Made by a program: the position numbers and the translations under genes | Assembly: GCF_963675165.1 (NCBI RefSeq) | Contig: NC_087388.1 | Coordinates: forward strand, 3,973,047 to 4,037,046 | DNA: 64,000 nt | Direction: 5' to 3' | DNA from: Halichondria panicea | Lineage: Eukaryota; Porifera; Demospongiae; Suberitida; Halichondriidae | Notes under the pieces: generated by a model | The model's database searches: none | The model's input: only the letters and a program-made list of their open reading frames with translations | Told to the model about the DNA's origin: nothing | Shown: positions 22,186-34,358 of the stretch, piece after piece | Layout: every line of letters begins with the position of its first letter | How positions within the stretch are numbered: position 1 is the first letter of the stretch

Positions 22186-25100
22186 GTTAAACAAAAACTG
22201 CCAGTTTAAATAGCTATTATATTTCTATCTATAGTATGCATGTATATGCATGAGGTTATTTTGTGAATTGCACTCTATAGTTGAGATGTTTTATGTGAAA
22301 TCAATCAAAATGGCTTCTGTACATGTGCTATATAATTATAGTCTGCTTCGTAATTGTGTGATCAACTGGTCTAGATCTATGGAATAAATTGCCGTTATGT
22401 CGTAATAGAAAAAGCATTCGTACACGTACATGGCATGCAAAGGGTCTATCTAAATTCCATGCACTGTGGATTGCTAATACCAATGTCATGCTCACACTCC
22501 CAGTTCCCCCTCCCCCAGGCCCTCCAGCCGCTGGCCCCCCTCCTGGACAAAACTTGCCTGGAGAGGATGTGCACGAGAATGCAGGCGCCGAAGCTCCTCA
22601 ACCCTCTGCCCCTGACGCCTCCAAGATGGACTATGTGTCCGGCTATGACAATGTCGGGTTTAACACTAATGCAGGTGAGAGCTTAGGGTTTCATTGGCTG
22701 ATGCTCTTGTGATTCTCTGAGACTGTGTGAATAGCAATAATTGCATGCAGTGGAATGTGCACAATTAACTGTAAAAGTATTACTAAAAGTAGTAGGTGAT
22801 GCACAGTGTGACGATGGTTAGTGTCGCCAGATTGATAGTGAGTGTATTATCTGATATTATTTTTATCAATCTAATTAACGCTTTGGGGTACATCCTGGGA
22901 AATCTGACCTTTAGCTTTGGACCAGTCATCGTACTATGGAGACAGGAAGTTGGAACCATTTTTAGTGACTCGGTACAGTGACTGTGCAAATATTTCAACA
23001 AGTGTTTGGTTTCCTGAAAATTACCCTCCCATTCAATGAAGCTGGGCTGTAATGTCTAGAGAATTTCATCAGAATTTCATCAGCTCATAAATTTATTTAG
23101 GATCCAATATTGGCCTGTGCATTTGTGTTGACCTTTGGAATGAATTATTATTCATTTTTTAGTCCAGAGCCATTTCCTGGCTGGCTAGTACAATGTGTAA
23201 TGAATTTGCAGCACAGCCCATGTGATTGTCTATAAGCAGGTCTATAAGGAGAAATTTAAATATAGCTCCACAAAAGATAAATTGCTATTAGAGATCTCGC
23301 TGATAATCGTTTATCCCCCCACACACGTATACTGTACATGCCTGCAGATATGAATATTCCTCCCCCTGCGTATGAGCAAGCTACTGCCCCGGAGCCTGAT
23401 GAGTCTCGATCCATGCAGCCTGAGTAAGTCCAGTACACTGTAGAGTGAATGTACATTTAATAATTATCAACTGCCGTTGTGTTCGTAATACTCATTCCTG
23501 TTTATATTTTTATCCAAATAGTTTGTTATTGAAAACACTGTTTGTATTCGAGTACTATACGTTTTCAATGTTTAGTCATATCATTACAGTCATGTGACCC
23601 AGTGTTTCCCCCAGAGAAAAATATAAGTAAAATATAAGCAGGGTGAATATCAGGGCCTAAGCGGCCGAGCCACCTACGGTGTAGGCGAACATTTTTGGCA
23701 TTTATATACACCGGCCTTTGACATTATCTACATGTAATTGATTTACTGTCAAATCACTAATGCAATTTTTGGCTGTTATGCTATGAATAAAATTAAAAAA
23801 AACCACATGACAACACCTACTTTTTGTGGTAAAGGGGAGCACATGCCACATTGCCCTGCTTCCCAGCTTCCTGCTTTAGGGGAAACACTGTTACCTAAGT
23901 TTCGAGCAGTAACTGCTTGTACTGTAACACTGTAACACTTGCCTAACTACTACAGTCATGATTTCCTGCGTATATATTTTTACTTTAACTGTTTCTGTTA
24001 GTAGATTTTTAACACTCTTGCAAGGATGTAATATACGTGCTGTATTTTATCACCTTTTGTGTGTCTGATGAATGAGTAATGAATGAATTACGATTTCCTA
24101 GCATCCCCACAATATCTGAGGACGAAGCCAGAGATGCGCTGCTGAGTGAGGTAGAGAAGCATTGTTGCTACGGCAAAAAGGCGGCCAGAGATCTGGTGTT
24201 CCTAAATATCACACCAAGCAGTGCTTTCCATGTGGGTGCCACTATAGCTATTTACTATTGTATGTCAAAAATGTCACTTGCATATCCGATTATAGATCGA
24301 ACTTCAAACGATACATACATGTACATGTCCTGTATATTGTGTGTAGCTAGCCTATGATCGAATGCTCTTTGACAACTACCTAAGACATGGCTTTGTTCCA
24401 CCCTGCTCTAATAACTACCCTTCAAAACACATTCTTGTGATTATTTGTATAATATGAATATGTTTCCCTGGTCACATGTGGCATTGTGTGAATGTGAATG
24501 TTGTTTTAATCCATGCAGTACCAGCTGGAGACCTTCACCGAGGGCAGGAAGACCACTTGGCAGCACGAGCCCTTTGCAGGTATATTAAAAACTCTCCTCA
24601 TTATCGCATTGATATTGTCGTTAGTATAAGTGTGATTGGGGTCATCATCTAATGTACGTATAATTATATGCATGTAAGCTCTGTTTGATGACGACTCTTT
24701 AGCCATTGATAACCCTCAGGTCAGCTGATTGATGGTCCCCAGAACGGGCCTGCCCCTGGGCCGTGGGACATAGCGGCTCAGCCCAACCAACTGTTCCAGG
24801 ATCATGAGAAACACTTTGAGGTACCCCACACTGCCTCTGTCAAGGTGTGCCACAACTGTGTGGGGGCGGGTATGACCCAGTGCTGGAGGTGCAGGGGACG
24901 TGGTAGGGTGAGTGGACATGTATATAATACTAGTATACACACTCTAGAGTTCTTTGTCCTGTCAAATATTAACTGAGAATTAATACCTGTTAATCTGTAA
25001 AATTGCTCTCTGGAATAATTGTAGCAATGTAAATTGATTTTACTTCTCCACAGGTGATTTGTGGGAGCTGTGATGGAAGTGGCCATAAACTACAGCCGGT

Positions 25101-27009
25101 AGTTCACCATGACCATGGCCACCATCACCATGGCCATGGCCACGGACATGGACACGGACACCATGACCATCATGGTGGCAGCCATGTTGACATGGAGCGT
25201 GTCCCTTGTCACCAGTGCAACGGGACAGGAAAAAAGAGGTATAATTACAGTCACTCTTAACGATTATGATGTTACAGTGCTTTGTTGTGTACATGTATAG
25301 ATGTTGGACGTGCAATGGATTTGGGCGCATCGAGTGCTCTGTCTGTCGTGCAAAGTGCCAGCTCAAGTGGTACATCAAGCTGACTGTCACGTGGAAGACT
25401 CACAAGGCTGACCACATTGTGGAGCGTACTGCTCTCCCTGATCATCTGATCAGAGCGGCGGAAGGGAAGGTGGCCTTCCAAGATCAGCAGCCAAGGGTGA
25501 GTTTGTATGTTGGATATTATGCCTTGAGGCCTAGCCGTGCACAAAGAATACGGTAAAGCTGAGGTTGTATAACTGCTCAACTGTTGCAATATGTTAACAG
25601 CTTTTATCGGCCACGATATCGATTTGCAAATAGAGTTATTGTTTTAGTGAAGCCTGTGCAGTCTTTAATTCAGAATCGTGGTTAGCATCATCTGTTCACC
25701 GAAGTTTTTATATACTGTATAGCGCGAAATTTTCTAGGGGCTTAATTTTCGCTGTTTTCGTGGGTTAGCAATCCTACACGAAAATTAGAATTATGTGATG
25801 ACGTGCAAAGATTAAAAGCGTGGCCGGCAGTCAACCCCACAAAATTTATTCAGAATTTAAATGCCTCGAAACTTTCGCGCTATACGGATTCAATGTTTGA
25901 CCTCCAACTATAGCGCTAGCTAGCCTCGTTCCCAGGCCGAGTTGTCTCAGTAAAATCGCAAACCTACTAGTAAATACATGCGATCTTTGCCTGAAAGTAT
26001 ATAGTTAGATTGCAAAGAGTCAACTTTTTTTACTGATTTGTGTGATTCGCAAAGGTTTGCAAATTCACCCTCTCTTGTCTCATCATAGATACTATAATCA
26101 TCTCGTCATGCTTTATTCGTCTGTTCCATATGACTAGTTTTTGAGTGAAATAAACATGCCCCCTGCAAAGCATTTAGTTTTTCAATTAACAATTATTGTG
26201 CTGTATAGCTTAGGTGCAACATTGTCAGTGGGTTGCATACTATCTCCGATAGAGGCTTACACATTAGGCCACTCCAAATGAGACTGTAGTTTCCCGTCCA
26301 ACTCGCGCTTCCTGCTTTAGCTACCGCATTAATAGTTATTATGGCCATTATTTCTCATTGGAAATTACTTTTTTCGTTTACTGTTTGTGGGTGTATGTGT
26401 ATAGTAACATTTTTGTGGGTGATTAATTAAATTCATTGATGATGCAACACATTTATAATGAGATTCATAGTAATGAATAATGATAATACTGCTCACACCC
26501 GCATATAATTTACTAGAGTCTCTGACGGGAAACTACAGTCTTATTTGGAGTGGCCTTATTGAACTTTATTTATTTCTGCACGTACAAACTATAATTATTC
26601 TTCCTCGCAGGTGTATCATGTATACAACTTTCCTGACCAAGCTGTGAACAATGCCTCTAAACAGCTGGTGGATTCTCACGCCACTGCCTTTGCCAACGAG
26701 AAGATACTTATGCAGGTAATTAATTATCACGCACCATGCAATGGTACTGATCTATTACCTGCATATTCCTAACGACTTGTTCGCTACATGTTGATAGTTC
26801 TCACTCAGCACCAAAAATGTTACCACACTCACACGTTCCTCACATCTTCCCCATACACACAGCGTCAATGGATCCGCATTGTTCCCGTGTCTGAGGCAAG
26901 GTGTGACTACAAGGGGAAGTCGTTCAACTACTTTGTGTACGGCTATAACACATTGGTCCATGCTCCCGAGTACCCACAACAGATGTGCTGCGGGTGCAGC
27001 ATAGTTTGA
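22100..27009 (+). CDS. SSUH2: SSUH2-like protein
   Basis: Ten exons keep one frame: 22100-22181, 22519-22674, 23348-23423, 24102-24231, 24519-24579, 24720-24907, 25054-25238, 25301-25496, 26611-26715, 26863-27009; about 441 residues. The N-terminus is proline/glutamine-rich with a PPPAY motif. After an alpha-helical stretch comes a run of CxxCxGxG-type zinc-finger repeats like those of DnaJ proteins (CHNCVGAG, CWRCRGRG, CGSCDGSG, CHQCNGTG, CWTCNGFG, CSVC). A beta-rich C-terminal region ends in CCGCSIV. This order matches metazoan SSUH2 (ssu-2 homologue), a poorly understood protein linked to tooth development in vertebrates. A histidine/glycine-rich insert (HHDHGHHHHGHGHGHGHGHH) interrupts the zinc-finger block. 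The first coding exon overlaps, in another frame, the candidate last exon of the kinase gene. Confidence 0.92.
25713..25889. mobile_element. MITE with CTGTATAGCG ends (family A)
   Basis: Starts TACTGTATAGCGCGAAA and ends TTTCGCGCTATACGG, about 177 bp, in the intron before SSUH2 exon 9. Confidence 0.75.
26275..26557. mobile_element. MITE with AGGCCACTCCAAATGAGACTG ends
   Basis: Left end AGGCCACTCCAAATGAGACT is mirrored by a right end of the form AGTCTTATTTGGAGTGGCCT, about 280 bp. It lies in the same SSUH2 intron as the MITE at 25713. A second copy is at 62061-62354. Confidence 0.85.
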
Positions 27010-27636
27010 GAGGACTCAGTATGCTATACTGATTGATATTCCCCTATAATAAGCCTGAACGTTTGAAACATAACTTTTGATTTTTGTGCCTGTTGGTAGT
27101 TTACTATTTTAATTGCTGTTTGACTTTATGTTTTGTACCATCCCCATAAACAAGACTGTAAGAATGACTTGCATGGGGAAGCACCGGGAGAGTCGGATAT
27201 ATATAATGTCGTTCAACCTTTCCACCGAGGCATCAACATGCACCTATAGTACCTGCATGTGTAGTGCTTTCAATTCATTATAATTATAGGAACAATTAAT
27301 AGGCTGGCATAAGTTATTATATCCTGTTGCTATGCATGTGCAATATAGGATCATGCACATGCAAATTAACACATGTAGTATTATACTGCATGCATGCATA
27401 ATCGATCAGAGCGCATACAAAAAAGTGATTACTGTATTATTTCACATGTAATATAATAATTATAGAATTATAAAACTAAAACGTAGCATAATTATAATAA
27501 ATATAGACTATATAATTATATACATGCGCACCTTGCACATAATTATACTCACGCAGTCCACTCTACGACACACACTCTACGACACACACTCTACGACATA
27601 CTACCATCACACAACTGTGTATACATTGTTTATATA
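27010..27636. other. Convergent intergenic region with a 14-bp tandem repeat
   Basis: SSUH2 (plus) and the giant SecA-like gene (minus) end toward each other here. I see no exon. A short tandem repeat CTCTACGACACACA, nearly three units, lies at 27561-27600. Confidence 0.6.
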
Positions 27637-30600
27637 CTATAGGGGGGGTGTTGCCACATCATAAGGCTTTATATGAGTAACTTCATCACGTATAAATCTA
27701 ACAGTCATTGGTTGTAATTTCTTGTCCATACTAGGAAAAAATCTAATTTCTAAGGAAATTTTCTGTAGTGGCGTTGGTGGTGGGCCAGATGGTGGTGTTA
27801 AGAGCATTGCCTTTGGATGAGCAACAAGCTCCAATTTCTTTTTCTTCTTCTTTTTCTTCTTCTTTTTCTTCTTCTTTTTGGACTTTTTCTTTGTCTTAAT
27901 TTCGTCAAGCTTTGTATCATTGCCATATGCTGTTTGAACTGTTGGTTCTAGTATTTCGCTCTGGAAGGTATCCCTCTGCTGTAAATCAAGGTTGTTGTCC
28001 ATTTTACCCACTTGACCATGATCTGCTGACCCAAATCCTGCTTTACGGTCTTGTTGGCCTTGATCACAGTTAGAAACCCTTGCTTGTTTGTTATTTTCTG
28101 ATACACTAGTCATTGAAAGGTCTGTGATTGTCTGAGTTGAAGCTTTTTTGACAGCACTAGATAAAGCAATTTTGCTGGCTTTAGCAATACCTTTGAGGCT
28201 GCGTTTCACTGTATAATGCACTGCCATTCTAAGTTTCTCATGCAATTGCTGATGAATAAATCGTAATAAACAATCTTCAATTTCTGTGGCTTTGCGTTCA
28301 ATGAGGTTTGCGTCAATATCTTCAGCTTGACGGACATACTCATGTAAGTTGAAGTCTCCTTTGAACAAATCAAGCAGAGCAACCGTGGCTCCTCCTAATT
28401 TTACGCCTGCATTTACCACAGAGATAGCCTTGTTTGCATAATAGGCCACCTTTGCACCTTTGCTAAGCAAACGTACAGTTGTGGAATTACTATTTCCTAG
28501 ATTTTCAGCAATACGTTTGTAGTTAAATTGCAACGAAGACACAACCTGTGATCGTATTAAATCAAATTCAGCTGGTAGTAAGGTATTCATACCTAAAGAA
28601 GTCCTCATATTGCTAACAATCCTCTGACATTTGCTGTGAAATTCATCATCACTGTTCACTTGCTGGGCTAGATTCTTTAATCGGGAGTGAAGTCCTTCCC
28701 TACACTTGGATATGAGACGTTTCTCAATTGATTCGATTGTAGCATGCACAACACGTTCCTGAATTTCTTCTAAAACTACATCTGAGATATAAGTGGTGGC
28801 AGCATAAAATACAAACTTTTTGGTTGCTCCAGCTGTAGCTTTAATGAACACCGAGAAAGGAGTTGCAGATCCTAACTTTGAAACAATCTTCACAGGACTA
28901 GCAAGAGCACTAATTCCACCAGTTGCAATAGTCAGAGCTAAGCTGATAGATTTGTGTATGGCATAGTCTTTCCAAGTGAATGTTCCAGTTAATCCAGCCA
29001 TAGTGGCGTACACCATGTCATTTACTCCCTCTGCAATAAGCGCACTACCAATGCTGGCAGTAACACCAAGACTTATCAAGGCAGCTCCACCAATTACCTG
29101 TGCCATACCAAGTGTAGCACAGGCAAATGCATTCCAATCCCAATATCCTTTGTCAGCTTGTTCAATTGACAGAAATTGATCCATATGCCATGCAGCAAAG
29201 AAGGCCAGCTCCTCGGGAATTTCTTCTGGACGATCTGGAAGGTCATTAAAGTCCACAAAGTCCACTTGCATTTTTCTTTCAAATTTCCGAATTTCCCCTT
29301 GTAAACGTCCAAGTATTCGTACTATAAAATCAACTCGGAAAGGTGAGTATTCCTTTCCTAGCGATGTAGCAATAGCATGCTGAAGTTCTTTACCAACACC
29401 ATACTTGTGCTGAACAAGCTGGCCAGATTTCAGAATGTCCTGCTCTTGTAAAAAAGCATGCATTTTCTTAGCTTCAAATGCTTTGTTTCCATATGGTAAC
29501 ATGTACTCCAGCAAAAAACAATCTTCATTTTGCTGACAATACTCAAAGAAACACAATAGGTAGCTGCGCAGTGTTTGCTTGTGTCCTTTATTGTACATGT
29601 AACAGTTTTCATACTTTCCAAGCTCAAGGCTTTCCATCATAATAACGCTATCTTGCTTAAGTAATCCTTTCTTGGTGCTTGTGCACAGCTTTTTTCCTTC
29701 CAAGTAAACAAGAAACTCCTTATACGTATTTGTACGTTCATCATCCCAAGGTAAGTCAATTCGATCAGTTTCAAAGGAGCTCTTAAATTCATTCCATATG
29801 TTGAGACTATCATCTTCCAATGTTGCTGAATCTACCTTGCTAGCAAAAATTACTCGCACGTTTACTGAGGTCTCCAATAATGGACTTATGATGTCCCACA
29901 ATTCATCAGAACTGTTCACAAGACCAATCAAATCACTTTCGTTGATAACGGGTTTATTTAAGACTAGTTTGATTAATGCGACAGATACTTGCTCATCAAC
30001 CTTTTCGAGTATAAGTTTCTTTATAACAGTTTCGTTTTTCCAATATTTTCTAACTTTGTTGTGACAAATGAAGCCTAAGGTGACCAACTTGTGGTAAATT
30101 GTTTTGGACTGCTCTTCTGATATCTTCTCCTCCGTAAGTGCTGATTCATTCACAAACGAATGCTCATCAATTATATTGCCCAACAGTAATTCCACCGTAT
30201 GAAGATGTAAGCCAAGGACTTTCATCTTCTCTTCAACTTGATGAGTATAGCAGTTTTCATCATCATGAATATACTGGCTAACATCAATCATTTCAATAAG
30301 CTTTGTGCCTACCTCAGCATTTACCATCAGTGTTTGCTTTAAGGACGTTAAATGAGTTCTAGCCTTTTTCAAGTAACGTCGAGCTTGTTTCATATTAGTT
30401 TTACTAGCATCAGGGTTAAGTTTGATGAAGCAATAACATGATGCCATTGCAGGAAGTCCAGTTAAATCACCACTTTTTTCTGCATGTTCAAAACAGGCTA
30501 GGGCTGTGGCATGTAAATGCTGACTTTTAATGTTGTTTCCACTAGGACTCTCAGTAATATCTCTGAGGAGAGCAATCCCTAATGTGACATAGCTCTCTGG

Positions 30601-33600
30601 ATGCTTAAAAAAGTTGGTATCATCTATTGAAGACGGTAGTGGATAGCCTTGAGCAGGGAAATCTTTGCTGAAGAGATTGATAACTAATTGCTTTTCACTT
30701 TCACAACTTACAGAATGAATCTGAGCATGCATTGAATCTAGCCAGTAGGCCCAATGATCAGTTACAACCCCAAGAAGAGCACTTATCGCAGCTTTACCAA
30801 CCTGCACGTTCATCAATGAAAAATTTTGAACTGCTACTGTAAATAAATGTCTGCATTTTTGAAACAAAAGATACAACTGTTCTTCTAATTCCAACCTAGG
30901 AAGACCATCACTTAGTAACACAGAAAGACGATTTGCTTCAGTCTTATTACGTTTTGCCTTTTCCAGTTCTACAAGGATTTCTGTTGCTGCTTCGAGAGTG
31001 TCAAATGTTTGAAATATTGATTTGTATTCTTGCTGATTGATTTGAATAATTAAGCATCCACTTCCTGCTTGCCCAGCTCGAGCCGCTCGCCCAAATGCTT
31101 GCTCTTCTATTCTTGTATTCTCTGGCAGGAATGTGAGGATTACATGTAGGCCTTTTGGGGCATCTTTATCACTGATTACAATGTCTGTTCCACGACCTCC
31201 TTTGTTTGTAGCTAAAACAATCTGACCAGGTTTTGCACCATGTTGGTGTTTGAATTTTTTTTCTACGTTGTCACCATCTCGAGCGTAGCTGATAATGTCT
31301 TTCTCACTGATGGCACCTTGAGATAACATGTAACGCTTAATACACTCCAAATGCTTTATGTTTTCACAGATAACCAAAACTGGCTGTTCACTTGCTCTGA
31401 TTGAGATTTCATCACAAATTTGAGCAGACCAATCTTGTTCACTCGTTGCAATTCGAGATTTACGTTGAGCATAGAGTTTCGGTTTGTTAGTTGGTAGCTC
31501 AACTGTAATTATACCGTACACTTTTTGAAGCAACTTCCGTGATGTAATAGATCCGATAGTTCCGGTCAGTCCAAATAGTTGCTTGCCATATTTCTGGAAA
31601 AATCTTTTATTAGAAATAAAAATAGCTTTAAGGCTTTCTGATGATATTGGACGCCGATATTTCAACTCGAGAAACTGAGAGAGACCATTGCTCCACTTCA
31701 TATTGTACTGTTCAATACCAGTTTGCTTGTCAATTGGAAATATCCTTTTCACTTCAGAATTTCCTTGCTTCTGATGATCAATAACAAACTGGTCATTGGC
31801 ATCCATAGTCATAGCAAGGTAGGCACTTTTCACCCAGCTTTCCATTTTTTTCTCACAAAACACTTTCAAGTAATCAGGAACTGGTATAGTATCATCCTTT
31901 ATAAGAGTGTTCATGTGCTTTGCTATCTCTATTAAGCGTGCGGATACATTTTCAACATAAGTAGATGAAACACTGATCATAGCAGACCAAATATGTAGGA
32001 ACAATGTTTCTAAATGTTTCAATGCCGGGCTATCATGAGAGAGATAAAGCATGTGCTGTGCTTTGTCTAGAAACATACTGTCTACTTCATCGACAATAAG
32101 ACAGTTTTTCTCTGGTTCAGAGTATCGATTTTTGAAGTTGACTTTCACACCAGGTTCACTCTCTTCCTGAAGAACGTCACGTTGAAAAGAACCAACATCA
32201 CCATAAACAATATGTACTTTGTAAGCTTGTTGATTAGTGTCATCATCATCTGTGCAATTAATAGCAGCTTTTAGTCCGAGTACTCTAAAAAAAGGCTGAC
32301 ACTTCTCCATCCCACTCTGAGCCAAGTCTCTATTGCTAGATACAACATCTACATTAAATCCCAGTAGAGCTTTAGCACCTGCTAACATTCCAACAATTAA
32401 TGTTTTTCCTTCTCCAGTTTTTACTTGCTGTAGAAGACCTTTATTTCTAGAATGCAGAAAGAGAAGCAGTGATATCATTTGGGTGCTATATGGGATTTGA
32501 ACTTGCTGTACATCAGAGCCAGACACTGATGATAAAATCCAGGATTTAATTACGGAGGAAACAAATGGTACTCGATGCGTTTCTAGCCACTGCATTCTGT
32601 CTTCAATAGTTACATGCCTTTGCAGCAAACTGAAAAACTGTTTCAATTCCCTTTCAGTGGCATTAGGAATCATAGAACAATGTTCAAGATGCTGAAGTAC
32701 CCCTCTAGCCTCGTTCCTGATGACAGTAAGGTCACATATACCGAGTTCTGGGTCATCAGACTCAACTTGCAATTGATTGTGAATCAAATCAACTACATCG
32801 TCTGGATTTCTAGATAGGCATTTTCTAGCAGTAGTCATATTAAGCAAAGTTCTGATAGATCGAATCCATTGATTACCTGCAATATCATTCAATTGCTCAA
32901 GGCTGATTTGTTTATAGTAAAGGGCTTCAAAAACAGACATTAGTAGCTTGCTGTCCTTTGCATTACCTCGAGTATATTTGCTTCGTATTTTGTATAGCAG
33001 CAACATGAATTTTATGTGAGTCATTCCAGAATCTAATCGAACCCTGTTCATCATGTATATGGTTCTTTGTTTATCAATTGCCGTTAAGTCTTTCCACTGA
33101 TCAAGATACTGTTTGAAATGGATCATTTGAATTTCTTTTTCCCAACAAAAAATTGAATTCCTACAGAGAACTGAGAAAGCAGCAGGACATGGCTCTATGT
33201 ATGGAAGTAAGTCAACAATCGCACATAGCTGTTCAAATGAGAAGGAATTGCATAAAGAACTAGCACTAGCACTAGCAGATGCATTGCTGACATCATTTAT
33301 AAATACATTGTACAGAATCTGAAGAAACTTCTGGTCCATAAGAAGCATTTTTGTGTGAAGATTATTGTCATTGTCATCAACATTATACTGGATCACACAC
33401 AATTCAAACAAATTGTACGCAAGCAGATGACTAAGCCACATATCACTAGAATACTCTTGTACGATGGATACAACCATTAGTACATCAGGTGATATTTTTA
33501 CTAATCGAACCATGTTAATTGTATGCTGGAAAGGATCAGGGCATTCAGAGTCTGATGTACTAAAGTTCTGTACCCTTACATTCAAATCATGCACAAAGGT

Positions 33601-34358
33601 ACGGGAAACTTCCACAAGCCCGATTAAGCTATCCCACTCAGCTGGATTCTCCAGAGCTTGGTCTGCTCTGCTGCACAAGCAGCAAGTAAATATATTCAAC
33701 AAAATGTTTTTGTTCGTATGACAGGAGAAAAGATCGCTTAATACAACATTTTGGAGAAGCTGAAAAATATTATACAGTTCATCTTTGAACCATGTTAAAA
33801 TTAGTTGAGATAAATATACTCCGAAGCTGCCAGTCGTGAAAGCAGTTTCACTTGAATACTGGCCAACAAAATTCCACAGCGATTCGTTGGTTTTCATCAC
33901 TCGTAGCAAAGCCTCATTATTTTCACTATCTTCCTTTACATAACGCTCAAGATCACAGGCTTTTAGATGATCCGACACCATAAAAATGATCTGCTCATCA
34001 ACTATGTCACCTGGTAATAGTTGCAGTCCCCTATAAATGGTCTGATACCAGTTGAACCTGATGGATCCAATTTCACAATCTAATACATTTTCAACGTATA
34101 GTCTGTTTTTCGAATACACAAAAGCCCTGCAAATTGAAACAACTTCTTTTGTTGTGAAGGTCTTCATTACTAGTACGTTTTCCCAAAAACAAAATGAGGA
34201 ACTGACTTCCCTGATGTGAGGTAACTGTATATCTTTTGCGGCACTTTTTTGGTTCTTCATAACCAATTGAAAGTACAAGAAATGTTCAATAGCAAGAAGA
34301 TGAACATTTTCGATTAACACTGAACTACAGTGTGGGAAAAGCATGCTTTCATTGCTTC
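27637..34358 (-). CDS. Giant SecA-like ATPase, C-terminal part (SecA-type motor)
   Basis: An uninterrupted frame of about 2,235 codons from ATG 34344 (open from 34358). Residues about 640-1100 form a divergent SecA motor: Walker A QVKTGEGKT near 640, Walker B VDEVDSM near 752, LTGTIGS near 927, NKGGRGTDIVI near 1050 and the arginine-finger-like AFGRAARAGQAGSG near 1087. Bacterial SecA has the same order (RTGEGKT, VDEVDSI, TGTA, GRGTDI, RGRSGRQG). SecA drives proteins through SecYEG; here the substrate is unknown. The motor is embedded in long helical sequence. A hydrophobic glycine/alanine-rich segment with WKDYAIHKSISLA lies at about 1745-1820. A run of about 15 lysines sits near residue 2160. 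No signal peptide. The frame overlaps the upstream part by about 45 bases with a -1 shift, so both are probably one gene. Confidence 0.85.

Noticed and set aside
25040-25390. Minus-strand frame rich in His and Gly
   Set aside because: Antisense shadow of the SSUH2 exons at 25054-25238 and 25301-25496.
34314-34344. Programmed -1 frameshift at the SecA-like gene junction
   Set aside because: No X XXY YYZ slippery heptamer in the right frame and no obvious downstream pseudoknot; a homopolymer length error or mutation is simpler.
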